A stretch of DNA of 10,668 bases from Bacteroidota bacterium (GTDB lineage Bacteria > Bacteroidota > Bacteroidia > SpSt-205 > S141-50), in contig WFXK01000366.1 in assembly GCA_015490695.1 (NCBI GenBank), positions 1-10,668 of the forward strand, read 5' to 3'. Both the position numbers and the translations under genes were made by a program. The notes below the pieces were generated by a model. It had not been told where the DNA came from, did not search any database, and was given only the letters and a program-made list of their open reading frames with translations. Of this stretch, positions 1 to 7,888 are shown piece after piece. Every line of letters begins with the position of its first letter. Positions within the stretch are counted from its first letter, which is position 1.

Positions 1-495
1 GCTATACTCCTTCTTGAAACTACTACTTTAGTCATTTTACTAATGTTCCTCCATTTACGTCATCGCTGGCTACGCTATGGACTAATCCTGCTCTTTCTAG
101 CAACGTTTACCATACAGACAAAAGACGTTCTTCTTCCTCTTTTAAAATTAAAAAAAGAAGAACTTACTTTGCCCTCCCTAAAAGGAAAGACTCTATACTG
201 GGGAGATGAACTTTACTTTTATTTACAAGATTCTGTAATAGTCTGCAATTATGGAGCTGAAGCACCTTTTGTACGCTTTTGGTATTTAGCTTCTTCTAAG
301 CGTTTAGAAACTTGGTTTATCCAATGGTATAAAAATCCTGCCCAATGGATTATAGACAAGGAAGGATTATTTGAACAACTAAAAAATAAACTTCCTTTGT
401 TTGCGGAAAGTTACACCCTTTTTCAAAAAAGGGATGAGTTAGTTATTTATCAATATAAACCATTTCGGTGCCATGACGCAGGAACAAGCCGCTAA
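1..495 (+). CDS. C-terminal end of a multi-pass membrane protein (partial at left edge)
   Basis: The reading frame is open from base 1, so the ATG at 43 is probably internal and the gene starts left of the window. The visible part begins with a hydrophobic stretch (ILLLETTTLVILLMFLHL), a basic turn (RHR), and a second hydrophobic stretch (LRYGLILLFLATF). A soluble tail of about 125 residues follows, with several aromatic residues and no motif I recognise. Two closely spaced helices followed by a mixed tail would fit the end of a ComEC/Rec2-type DNA-uptake channel, whose Bacteroidetes members have such a tail, but this is a guess from layout and not from a diagnostic motif. The last 23 bases overlap the start of ligA in another frame, suggesting co-transcription. 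That it is a real gene fragment is likely; its identity is uncertain. Confidence 0.6.
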   Translation, partial: AILLLETTTLVILLMFLHLRHRWLRYGLILLFLATFTIQTKDVLLPLLKLKKEELTLPSLKGKTLYWGDELYFYLQDSVIVCNYGAEAPFVRFWYLASSKRLETWFIQWYKNPAQWIIDKEGLFEQLKNKLPLFAESYTLFQKRDELVIYQYKPFRCHDAGTSR

Positions 496-2488
496 ACGAA
501 TAGAAGAATTGATTAAAGAGATTCATTATCATGACTATCTATATTACGTAAAGGGCGAACCTGAAATTAGTGATGAGGCGTACGATGCTTTAGTTCTGGA
601 GTTAAAACGGCTTGAGGAGCGGTTTCCTCAGTTGCGTCGTCCTGATTCTCCAACGCAACGCGTAGGCGGTACCATTAGTAAAACCTTTCCTGTCTTTCGC
701 CATAAAACCCCCATGCTTAGCTTAGATAACGCCTATTCCTTAGAAGAACTTCAAGCCTTCCATGAACGCATCCTTAAAACCTTAGGACATGAAAACTTCA
801 CCTACATCGCCCAATTAAAGATTGATGGGGTTTCTTTGAGCGTTCACTATCAACAGGGGATTTTATACGAAGGCGTTACCAGAGGTGACGGCATCCAAGG
901 CGACGCCATCACCCCCAACGTTAAAACCATTAAATCGCTGCCGCTGAGCATCCACCCCTTTACCCAACACTTCCCTAACTACTTTGAAGTCCGAGGAGAG
1001 GTCTATATGACCAACCAACGATTTGAAATGCTAAACAAAGAACGAGAAAAACAAGGGCTTTCCCCGTTTATGAACCCAAGAAACGCCACAGCAGGCACTT
1101 TAAAACTTCAAGATGCTGCAGAAGTCGCCCGTAGACACCTACAATTCTGGGCTTATCAATTGATTAACTATGATGAATCGTTTTCGCTTCCTGATTCCGA
1201 TTACGAACAAATGCAACTTTTACGTCAATGGGGCTTCCCCACTATGCCCTATGACCGCCACTGCAAAACCTTGGAAGAAGTTCAACAATACATTGCCTAC
1301 TGGAGTGAACACCGCCACGAATTAGACTTTCAAATTGACGGTATTGTTATAAAAGTTAATGAGCATTCTTTACGGGCAGTTTTAGGAGAGACCTCCAAGG
1401 GGCCTCGCTGGGCAATCGCTTATAAGTTCCCCGCAGAAAAAGCCATAACCCAATTGCAAGATGTCGTCTTCCAAGTCGGTAGAACAGGATTTATCACTCC
1501 CGTAGCTCAATTAAAGCCCGTATTAATCGCAGGTACAATTGTTAAACGCGCTTCTTTGTATAACTTTGATGAGATTAAACGTCTGGGATTACGATTAAAA
1601 GACACGGTAGAAGTAATCAAAAGTGGTGAAATCATACCGAAGATTGTTCGGGTAGTTGCCCATGCCCCTGATGGAAAACCAATTGAAATCCCTGAAAAAT
1701 GCCCTGTTTGTGGAGCAACCTTAGAGCATCCTGAAGGGGAAGTAGGCTATTATTGTCCTAATATAGAGTGTCTTGCGCAACGCATTGCCCGTTTAGAACA
1801 CTTTGCCTCTCGTAAAGCTATGAACATAGAAGGCTTAGGAACGCAAATTATTAAACAACTGGTCGCCCATGAATTAGTTAAAGTTCCAGCTGATTTATAC
1901 GAACTAAAAGTAGAGGATTTACTTCCTTTAGAGCGTTTTGCAGAAAAGTCAGCACAGAACCTTATTCAAGCCATTGAACGCAGTAAACAAGTTCCTTATC
2001 CTCGGGTGCTTTATGCCTTAGGTATACGCCACGTAGGAGAAGTCGTAGCGAAATTGCTTGCCCAACACTTCCCCTCTATTGAGCAATTAAGAGCTGCTTC
2101 CATAGAAGACTTAGAAAATATTCCAGAGATTGGACCCGTGATTGCCCGCAGTGTATTTAATTATTTACACACGCCAGAAAATTGGCGACACATTGTACGA
2201 TTACAGGCACATGGTTTACAACTGCAGTGGGAACCTCCCCAACAACCTCAAGACCAACCTTTAAAAGGTTTAAAAGTGCTTGTTACAGGTACGCTTCCCA
2301 ACATGAGCCGAGAAGAAGTGAAAACATGGTTAACCTCCTTAGGCGCTACCTACGCCAGCAGTGTCTCTAAACAATTAGACGTTTTGATTGTAGGCGACAA
2401 ACCCGGTGCATCTAAAATCAAAAAAGCGCAACAATGGGGCATTCCAATGCTTTCCTTAGAAGAATTCAAAAAGCAATATCTCGGATAA
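473..2488 (+). CDS. ligA: NAD-dependent DNA ligase LigA
   Basis: Seals nicks in duplex DNA during replication and repair, using NAD+ to adenylate its own lysine. The 671 residues match the usual family length and all domains are present. Domain Ia is at about 1-65 (DYLYYV, PEISDEAYD). The nucleotidyltransferase domain contains the catalytic K116 in LKIDG, TRGDG at 136-140, E176 in FEVRGEVYM, NPRNATAGTLK at 201-211, DGIVIKV at 289-295 (K294) and YKFP with K318. The OB fold has VGRTG at 335-339. A four-cysteine zinc finger uses C410, C413, C428 and C433. Helix-hairpin-helix repeats occupy roughly 505-575 and the BRCT domain 597-671. One oddity: residue 114, two before the catalytic lysine, is Gln where the family normally has Glu (see findings). 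The ATG at 473 gives the expected N-terminus and overlaps the upstream gene by 23 bases; there is no clear Shine-Dalgarno sequence, as is common in Bacteroidetes. Confidence 0.98.
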   Translation: MTQEQAAKRIEELIKEIHYHDYLYYVKGEPEISDEAYDALVLELKRLEERFPQLRRPDSPTQRVGGTISKTFPVFRHKTPMLSLDNAYSLEELQAFHERILKTLGHENFTYIAQLKIDGVSLSVHYQQGILYEGVTRGDGIQGDAITPNVKTIKSLPLSIHPFTQHFPNYFEVRGEVYMTNQRFEMLNKEREKQGLSPFMNPRNATAGTLKLQDAAEVARRHLQFWAYQLINYDESFSLPDSDYEQMQLLRQWGFPTMPYDRHCKTLEEVQQYIAYWSEHRHELDFQIDGIVIKVNEHSLRAVLGETSKGPRWAIAYKFPAEKAITQLQDVVFQVGRTGFITPVAQLKPVLIAGTIVKRASLYNFDEIKRLGLRLKDTVEVIKSGEIIPKIVRVVAHAPDGKPIEIPEKCPVCGATLEHPEGEVGYYCPNIECLAQRIARLEHFASRKAMNIEGLGTQIIKQLVAHELVKVPADLYELKVEDLLPLERFAEKSAQNLIQAIERSKQVPYPRVLYALGIRHVGEVVAKLLAQHFPSIEQLRAASIEDLENIPEIGPVIARSVFNYLHTPENWRHIVRLQAHGLQLQWEPPQQPQDQPLKGLKVLVTGTLPNMSREEVKTWLTSLGATYASSVSKQLDVLIVGDKPGASKIKKAQQWGIPMLSLEEFKKQYLG

Positions 2489-2495
2489 ATTCTTT

Positions 2496-2503
2496 TACCT
2501 TTG
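2496..2503 (+). promoter_or_regulatory. Candidate Bacteroidetes -7 promoter element before the M1 peptidase
   Basis: TACCTTTG is an exact match to the Bacteroidetes -7 consensus TAnnTTTG. It lies between the ligA stop (2486-2488) and the peptidase ATG at 2509, only five bases from that ATG. No TTG is found at the expected upstream distance (around 2473), so the -33 half is missing or poor. A match to six fixed bases is expected two to three times by chance per strand in a window this size; one such match, TAACTTTG, lies inside ligA near 1560. Position between two genes makes this one more credible. Confidence 0.45.
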
Positions 2504-2508
2504 CCGCT

Positions 2509-4626
2509 ATGCGTTTTTTATGTCTTCTAAGTTTTGTTATTGTCTTCGCACAAAATCCCTTTGAACAAATAGATGCTTTACTACCCACGCCGAACGTTTA
2601 TCGCGATGCCTCAGGCGCACCAGGACCACAATATTGGCAACAACAAGCCGATTATCTCATCCATGTTAAACTCATAGATTCCTTCCCACAACCTCGCCTG
2701 CAAGGAAAAGTGGTTATTACCTACCACAACAACGCCCCAAGAGCACTCCAATACCTATGGATACAATTAGACCAAAATATTTTTCATCCTCATTCGTTGT
2801 CAGTACAAACACAAGTTAAAAAACCACCTGCATTGTTACCTATAGGAAAAGAGGCACAAACCATTGAAGCATTATTACGCCCGCCTTTCCAAGGTGGCTA
2901 TCGCATCCATAAAGTGCTTTTAGAAAAAAACAAAGCCCGCTATCATATTTACGATACCATGATGCGCATTGATTTACCCCAGCCATTAAAGTCAGGCTCA
3001 AAAACTACTATTACTATTGTTTATGATTATTTTATCAATGATGCTACAAAAGGTGGACGCTCAGGATACGAATACTTTGAAAAAGATAAAAATTATTTGT
3101 TTGTCATCGCTCAGTTTTATCCGCGCATGTGCGCTTACACTGACGTTCGTGGCTGGCAAAATAACCCCTATATCGGTAGAGGAGAATTTGCTTTAGAATT
3201 CGGAAACTACGAAGTGTTTATTGATGTTCCTGATAATTATGTCGTCGCCGCCACAGGTGTTTTGCAAAATCCAGAAAAAGTATTAGCGCCTAAACAACGA
3301 CAACGATTAGAAAAAGCCTTAAAAAGCGAAGAACCTGTATTTATTATCACACCAGAAGAAGCGAAAGCAAATGAAAAAACAGCGGCACAAGGCAGAAAAA
3401 TATGGCATTATAAAGCAGAGAAAGTACGAGACTTTGCCTTTGCTGCGTCTAAAAAATTTATTTGGGACGCATCAGGAGTTACTATTCAAGGAAAACGTAT
3501 TTTAGTTCAAGCCCTTTATCCTAAGGAAGCCCTGCCCCTATGGCAAGAATATGCAAATCATGCCGTAAGACACGCATTAAAAACCTATTCTAAGTATGTT
3601 TTGCCCTATCCTTATCCCCATGCTACGGCAGTTCATGGTCCTGTCTGGGGAATGGAATATCCGATGTTGGCATTCTGCGGCGGAAGACCCGACGAAGACG
3701 GCTACGCAACCAGCTACCTAAAATATTCAACCATTTCTGTCATCATCCACGAAGTAGGACACAATTGGTTCCCAATGATTATTAACAACGATGAACGGCA
3801 ATGGGCATGGCTAGACGAAGGACTAAACTCCTTTGTAGAGTTCTTAGCCGAAATGGAATTTGAACCTTGTTATTATGTTCGTCGCGGTCCTGCTTCCCGG
3901 GCAATTCCTTATATGAAAAAAGAGGATGACCAACCTATCATGACCCGCCCCGAAGAAATCGTAGAATTAGGAAACAACGCTTATACAAAAGTCGCAGCAG
4001 CATTAACCGTTTTAAGAGAAACTATTTTAGGAAGAGAACGTTTTGACTCCGCTTTCCAAGCTTATGCACGTCGTTGGGCATTTAAACGTCCAGAACCTGC
4101 CGACTTCTTTAGAACCATGGAAGATGTCTCAGGACAGGACTTAGATTGGTTTTGGCGAGCATGGTTCTTTTCTACAGACCACGTAGACATCGCCCTAACA
4201 AGTGTACAAGGCTACCCCTTAGATGAAAAAACCTATTCAGATTACCACCGCTCTTTCACTAAACCTATTACCTTGATAAAAAACCTTCAACAAAATCTCT
4301 CTTTCTACCGTAACGATGCCCCAAAAGACTGTATTGAATACAGAGATACCTTACAAAATCCATCCACAGCACAAAGCAAACACTATCTTTATTTACTTAC
4401 TTTTGAAAATCGTGGTGGGATTGTTATGCCGCTGATTTACCGCATTTATTACGAAGATGGCACAACGGAATTGGTTCGTGCTCCTGTAGAAGTTTGGTTA
4501 AAAAACCCAAAGCGCGTTCAGCGTAGTCACATCACTACAAAACGCATCGTAGGGGTTTGGTTAGACCCTTACGAAGAAACCGCAGACGCCGACACCGATA
4601 ACAACTGGTGGGGAATCGTCCATTAA
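2509..4626 (+). CDS. Secreted M1 family metallopeptidase (aminopeptidase-like)
   Basis: A zinc metallopeptidase of the M1 (gluzincin) family, which typically removes N-terminal residues from peptides. The zinc site is complete: HEVGH at 414-418 and the third ligand E437 in LDEGLNSF, the canonical HExxH-x18-E spacing. The upstream exopeptidase motif appears as GMEYP from residue 381. Y492 in AYTKVAAAL probably aligns with the proton-donating tyrosine (inference). The N-terminal domain has the Bacteroidetes-typical TPN-YR, ASGAPGPQYWQQ and LWIQLDQNIF motifs. I chose the ATG at 2509 (705 residues) because it opens a signal peptide, MRFLCLLSFVIVFA, with likely cleavage before QNPF. A longer in-frame start at 2434 would add 25 polar residues and lie inside ligA. 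The protein is therefore predicted to be exported to the periplasm or outside; no type IX sorting domain is evident at the C-terminus. Natural substrates cannot be told from sequence. Confidence 0.93.
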   Translation: MRFLCLLSFVIVFAQNPFEQIDALLPTPNVYRDASGAPGPQYWQQQADYLIHVKLIDSFPQPRLQGKVVITYHNNAPRALQYLWIQLDQNIFHPHSLSVQTQVKKPPALLPIGKEAQTIEALLRPPFQGGYRIHKVLLEKNKARYHIYDTMMRIDLPQPLKSGSKTTITIVYDYFINDATKGGRSGYEYFEKDKNYLFVIAQFYPRMCAYTDVRGWQNNPYIGRGEFALEFGNYEVFIDVPDNYVVAATGVLQNPEKVLAPKQRQRLEKALKSEEPVFIITPEEAKANEKTAAQGRKIWHYKAEKVRDFAFAASKKFIWDASGVTIQGKRILVQALYPKEALPLWQEYANHAVRHALKTYSKYVLPYPYPHATAVHGPVWGMEYPMLAFCGGRPDEDGYATSYLKYSTISVIIHEVGHNWFPMIINNDERQWAWLDEGLNSFVEFLAEMEFEPCYYVRRGPASRAIPYMKKEDDQPIMTRPEEIVELGNNAYTKVAAALTVLRETILGRERFDSAFQAYARRWAFKRPEPADFFRTMEDVSGQDLDWFWRAWFFSTDHVDIALTSVQGYPLDEKTYSDYHRSFTKPITLIKNLQQNLSFYRNDAPKDCIEYRDTLQNPSTAQSKHYLYLLTFENRGGIVMPLIYRIYYEDGTTELVRAPVEVWLKNPKRVQRSHITTKRIVGVWLDPYEETADADTDNNWWGIVH

Positions 4627-4630
4627 AACC

Positions 4631-5371
4631 ATGAGCAAAGCATTGGTCATCATCCCAACCTATAACGAAAAAGAAAACATCCAAGCCCTCATTGAAACCA
4701 TCTTCTCTTTACCTGAACCCTTTGATATTTTAATCGTTGACGACAACTCACCTGACGGCACAGCACAAATCGTAAAACAACTCCAAAACAAATACCCCCA
4801 ACGACTATTTTTAGAAGTTCGTCCTGAAAAACAAGGTTTAGGCATGGCTTATCTACACGGATTCCAATGGGCATTGCAAAGAAATTACGAATACATCTTC
4901 GAAATGGATGCGGACTTTAGCCACGACCCCAAAGATTTAATCCGTCTATATCAAACAACAAAAAAAGGTTATGACTTAGTTATCGGTTCTCGTTATGTAA
5001 ATAACTTAGTCAATGTGGTCAATTGGCCTATGGGTAGAGTGCTTTTAAGCTATTTTGCCAGTAAATACGTGCGTTTTATCACAGGCATGCCGATTTATGA
5101 CACCACTGCTGGTTTCAAATGCTACCGAGCCCGCGTATTAAAAGCCATTTTACAACACCCACCCCGATTCGTAGGTTACGCCTTCCAAATTGAAATGAAA
5201 TTCCGTGCATGGAAATATGGTTTTAAAATTAAAGAAATCCCTATTGTGTTCACCGACAGAAGAGCAGGAACTTCAAAAATGAATAAAAAAATTATTCGTG
5301 AGGCTATCTTTGGGGTTATAAAGATGAAAATTGCATCTTGGTTTAGGAAATATGAGGTACCTGCTGATTAG
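4631..5371 (+). CDS. Family 2 glycosyltransferase, polyprenol-phosphate mannosyltransferase (DPM1) type
   Basis: A GT-A fold glycosyltransferase that probably transfers a sugar, typically mannose from GDP-mannose, to polyprenyl phosphate on the cytoplasmic face of the membrane, giving a lipid-linked donor for glycan or glycoprotein synthesis. Motifs in order: PTYNEKENI at 9-17, the nucleotide-binding VDDNSPDGT at 36-44, the metal-binding MDADFSHDP at 92-100, GSRYV at 119-123, DTTAGFKCYR at 157-166, GYAFQIEMKFRA at 182-193, and FTDRRAGTSKM at 207-217. The last three are characteristic of DPM1-like enzymes. The 246 residues equal the single-domain form with no C-terminal membrane segments, so membrane association would be peripheral or through a partner. 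The ATG lies four bases after the peptidase stop and has no Shine-Dalgarno sequence. The exact sugar is inference; glucosyl- or other hexosyl-transfer is possible. Confidence 0.9.
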   Translation: MSKALVIIPTYNEKENIQALIETIFSLPEPFDILIVDDNSPDGTAQIVKQLQNKYPQRLFLEVRPEKQGLGMAYLHGFQWALQRNYEYIFEMDADFSHDPKDLIRLYQTTKKGYDLVIGSRYVNNLVNVVNWPMGRVLLSYFASKYVRFITGMPIYDTTAGFKCYRARVLKAILQHPPRFVGYAFQIEMKFRAWKYGFKIKEIPIVFTDRRAGTSKMNKKIIREAIFGVIKMKIASWFRKYEVPAD

Positions 5372-6251
5372 TTTCTTGTTGTTCGTAGCTTGTACTTCTT
5401 CTGAACGGCGGCGTGCATTGATTGAAAGAGCACCAACGTTCGCTATAGAAGCCCATGACGCCCGAGGTAGCAAACTCCGCTTTGAACATCCCCCACAACG
5501 CTTCATCATCCTAAGCCCCGAAATCGCTGAAATCTTCTACTATTTCAACGCACAAAACACTGTGGTTGCCACCTCCTCCCTATGCAAACACTTCGGCTTT
5601 TTAGAAGACGTCCCTACTATAACCACCTTCCCCTCTTTAGCTATTGACACCATCCCCCACTTCCAACCCCATTGCATCCTACTTAGCGGCTACTTCTACT
5701 CAGAAAACGACGCTAATCAAATTCAAGAATACCTACAAATTCCTGTCTTCTTCTACTTTCCAACAGACTTAAAAAGTATGAACCAACAAATTTTCCAAAT
5801 TGGGAAATTACTTGGAGACACCATTACCGCTCGGGCTATCTACGACACTATAACAACCACCTTGAAACATATAGAAAAAACGCTTAAAAATCACGTCTTT
5901 CCTCCCGTAGTAGTCTTTACAGACCTGTTAGAATGGCAAGTCATAGGGAAAAAACACTTTTTTAATGATGTGCTCCATTACTGCGGTGCTTATAATGCCG
6001 TAGATAGTTCCAGTTTTTATGCAACTATCACACCAGAAATCTTAATGGAAATCCATCCTGATTTTATTTTAATTCCGGAAGACCAAGAAACGTTTTGGTA
6101 TCGAATCTTAGAACAAATGCCTTTTTTAACCGAATTAGAACCCGTTAAAAAGGGAAATGTGATTGTGTATCGTCCTGATGAGTATCTATTAGCCACGCCA
6201 CGAGTACTAATCATCATAGAAACCTTAAAAACTTTATTTGCGCCGCAATGA
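5352..6251 (+). CDS. Substrate-binding lipoprotein, BtuF/FepB type (periplasmic binding protein class III)
   Basis: Predicted periplasmic or surface lipoprotein that captures a metal complex such as cobalamin, haem or a siderophore for an ABC importer. The ATG at 5352 (299 residues) gives a lipoprotein signal, MRYLLISFLLFVAC, with the lipidated Cys at residue 14; an upstream ATG at 5331 would only add seven residues. The first lobe has the family pattern PPQRFIILSPEIAEIFYYF (48-66), VVATSSLC (71-78) and FQPHCILL (104-111). The second has IGKKHFFNDVLHYCGAYNAV (198-217) and ITPEILMEIHPDFILIP (226-242). C78 and H80 in SLCKHFG sit where related proteins form part of the cleft edge; a metal role is only a suggestion. 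No permease or ATPase gene lies next to it. The start overlaps the glycosyltransferase by 20 bases and the end overlaps the next gene by ATGA. The ligand is unknown. Confidence 0.85.
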   Translation: MRYLLISFLLFVACTSSERRRALIERAPTFAIEAHDARGSKLRFEHPPQRFIILSPEIAEIFYYFNAQNTVVATSSLCKHFGFLEDVPTITTFPSLAIDTIPHFQPHCILLSGYFYSENDANQIQEYLQIPVFFYFPTDLKSMNQQIFQIGKLLGDTITARAIYDTITTTLKHIEKTLKNHVFPPVVVFTDLLEWQVIGKKHFFNDVLHYCGAYNAVDSSSFYATITPEILMEIHPDFILIPEDQETFWYRILEQMPFLTELEPVKKGNVIVYRPDEYLLATPRVLIIIETLKTLFAPQ

Positions 6252-6823
6252 TAAGTTTAGAATCGCTTATTACAGTAACGTTAATTTTATTTGCCATCAT
6301 TGACATTGTGGGCGCTTTGCCTATATTGATTGATTTAGAGCAGCGTGTAGGGAAAATAGACCCCCTTAAAACTGCTGTACTTTCCACAACCATCATGATT
6401 GCTTTTTTATTCATCGGTGAACCGCTTTTAAAAATCATCGGTATTGATTTACCTTCTTTTGCCGCAGCAGGTTCTGTCGTCTTGTTTATTGTTGCCATGG
6501 AAATGATTTTAGGCATCCGCATCTTCAAAGAAGAATCTTCTGAAAAAGTTTCTCAATTAAGTGCTTTAGTAGTTCCTGTAACTTTTCCTATTATCGCTGG
6601 TGCAGGGACCCTAACAACCATCCTTACTATCCGTGCCGACTACCCCTTATTAACCATTTTATTGGCTATCCTCATTAACGGCGTAATTATCTTCATCGTA
6701 TTGTGGTTAAAAAATTGGATTGCTAATCGCTTAAGCCCTGCAGGACTCATCATCATCCGCCGTGTTTTTGGAATCATTTTATTGGCTTCTGCTATCAAAA
6801 TCTTTAAAAACTACGCCCTATGA
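6248..6823 (+). CDS. MarC family integral membrane protein
   Basis: A 191-residue inner-membrane protein of the MarC/UPF0056 family, the usual length. Six hydrophobic segments can be seen at roughly 5-25, 40-60, 70-90, 106-127, 133-154 and 164-187. Family-type features include DIVGALPI near 19-26, [21 protein letters not shown] at 70-90 (with an acidic residue inside the helix), and [19 protein letters not shown] at 108-126, where the PxxxPxxxGPG-like motif reads P-IIAGAG. MarC was named for a supposed part in multiple antibiotic resistance that was later not supported; transport of small solutes is proposed for relatives but the function is unsettled. Its start shares ATGA with the binding protein's stop and its end shares ATGA with nuoC, so its translation is probably coupled to both. 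Confidence 0.9.
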   Translation: MISLESLITVTLILFAIIDIVGALPILIDLEQRVGKIDPLKTAVLSTTIMIAFLFIGEPLLKIIGIDLPSFAAAGSVVLFIVAMEMILGIRIFKEESSEKVSQLSALVVPVTFPIIAGAGTLTTILTIRADYPLLTILLAILINGVIIFIVLWLKNWIANRLSPAGLIIIRRVFGIILLASAIKIFKNYAL

Positions 6824-7317
6824 ATGAAGTCGTCGTTGAACAATGGGTAAAACAACATTTCCCCCAATGCAAGGTTAGCTATCGCCCACAATGTTGTATC
6901 CAAGTCCCTAAGGAGGTACTCCATACCTTCATGAAAACTATAAAAAAAGCGCTGAAAGTAGATTATTTAATCGCCATCACAGCAGTAGACTTTGGTCCAA
7001 AACAAAATAAAATGGGACTCTATTACCATTTGCAGTCCATTTGTGAAGGCTATTGTTTTTACGTAGAGTGCTTATTAGAGCGGGACAATCCCGAAGTAGC
7101 TTCTATAAGTGATATATGGCTGAGTGCCCTATGGCATGAACGAGAAGCCTACGACCTCTTTGGTATCCATTTCAAAAACCATCCCGACCTAAGACGAATT
7201 TTAATGCCTGAAGATTGGCAAGGACACCCTATGCGCAAAGACTACCAAGAACCTGAAATGTATCACGGTATTTTCGTTCAAAAAGAAAATCCAGAAAAAG
7301 GCGGCAAACCTCAATGA
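6820..7317 (+). CDS. nuoC: NADH-quinone oxidoreductase subunit C (NuoC, 30-kDa-type subunit)
   Basis: A peripheral-arm subunit of respiratory complex I, located on the cytoplasmic side, where it packs against NuoD near the quinone-reducing module. The C-terminal half carries the family signature [13 protein letters not shown] at 106-118, then [13 protein letters not shown] at 121-133 and GHPMRKDY at 135-142. The N-terminal half has a plausible match to the domain core, [10 protein letters not shown] at 49-58 and LYYHLQSI at 67-74. At 165 residues it is a stand-alone NuoC, not a NuoCD fusion. Both ends overlap neighbours by ATGA. Its setting is odd: nuoC normally lies between nuoB and nuoD, and neither is here; instead it sits between marC and a NUDIX gene (see findings). 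Confidence 0.93.
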   Translation: MNEVVVEQWVKQHFPQCKVSYRPQCCIQVPKEVLHTFMKTIKKALKVDYLIAITAVDFGPKQNKMGLYYHLQSICEGYCFYVECLLERDNPEVASISDIWLSALWHEREAYDLFGIHFKNHPDLRRILMPEDWQGHPMRKDYQEPEMYHGIFVQKENPEKGGKPQ

Positions 7318-7745
7318 AACGCTTTAACATCCGCGTCTACGGCATCTTAATCACACCACAAAAACAAGTATTACTAACAGAAGAGCATTTCCTTGGACGA
7401 TTACTAAGGAAATTCCCCGGCGGCGGATTACGTTGGGGAGAAGGTATCATAGACTGCTTAAAAAGAGAATGGAGAGAAGAAACCCAAACAACTATCATCC
7501 GCTTCCAACACTTTTATACCACAGAATTCTTCCAACGTTCTTTCTTCAATCCTGATGACCAAATCATTAGCATTTATTATCGGGTGTGGATTGATGATTT
7601 AAATCGTTTACGTTCTGATAACCCTTCTATCATGTTGCGGTTCTTTCCTTTAGCAGCCTTAAAACCCGAGTTATTGACTTTACCGATTGATAAAGTAGTT
7701 GCCAAGAAGCTTATTGAAGAGGTCCGAAATCAGGATTATGGATAA
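7314..7745 (+). CDS. NUDIX hydrolase
   Basis: A small (143-residue) pyrophosphohydrolase of the NUDIX superfamily, which cleaves a nucleoside diphosphate linked to another moiety using metal ions held by the Nudix box. The box spans 37-59: G37, E43, then R51-E52-W53-R54-E55-E56, which retains the REUxEE core with the metal-binding glutamates. The glycine that usually follows the EE pair (EExGU) is Gln58 here, a tolerated but less common variation. The preceding [11 protein letters not shown] is typical of this superfamily. The N-terminal [18 protein letters not shown] forms the first strands of the fold. Substrate cannot be inferred from the sequence. The start overlaps nuoC by ATGA, and it is the last gene before the long gap. 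Confidence 0.92.
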   Translation: MKRFNIRVYGILITPQKQVLLTEEHFLGRLLRKFPGGGLRWGEGIIDCLKREWREETQTTIIRFQHFYTTEFFQRSFFNPDDQIISIYYRVWIDDLNRLRSDNPSIMLRFFPLAALKPELLTLPIDKVVAKKLIEEVRNQDYG

Positions 7746-7771
7746 AAGTAAGAAAAGGAAGCTGATACCCT

Positions 7772-7815
7772 AAGCTAGGAAACTATAGAAACTCTCTAAA
7801 AGTTTTCTTGAGCTT
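7772..7815. repeat. Imperfect palindrome, copy 1, after the NUDIX gene
   Basis: The outer arms AAGCT (7772-7776) and AGCTT (7811-7815) pair, and the inner arms AAACT (7789-7793) and AGTTT (7801-7805) pair around a 7-base loop; the region between is only partly complementary. It starts 27 bases after the NUDIX stop and is followed by a pyrimidine-rich stretch without a clean T run, so it may act as a weak terminator. It shares GGAAACT, AACT and AAAGTTTTCT blocks, in the same order, with the stronger palindrome at 8106-8142. Confidence 0.45.
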
Positions 7816-7838
7816 CTCTAATAAAAACCTGATTTTGA

Positions 7839-7888
7839 TGCTTTTGTTCGTATAGAATGCCCATAAGACTTCAAAAGCACTTTTCAAG
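7839..7888. repeat. Overlapping, mutually exclusive inverted repeats
   Basis: TGCTTTTG (7839-7846) is the exact reverse complement of CAAAAGCA (7872-7879), leaving a 25-base loop. The right arm also lies inside a second hairpin: CTT-c-AAAAG (7869-7877) against CTTTT-c-AAG (7880-7888), symmetrical apart from one C-C mismatch. If transcribed, only one of the two could form at a time. No function is known to me. Confidence 0.35.

Noticed and set aside
2434..2508. Longer start for the M1 peptidase at 2434
   Set aside because: The added 25 residues lie largely within ligA and would bury the clear signal peptide that begins at 2509.
4660..4874. Minus-strand open frames opposite the glycosyltransferase and other genes
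   Set aside because: They are shadows of well-supported + strand genes and show no domain, signal or start features.
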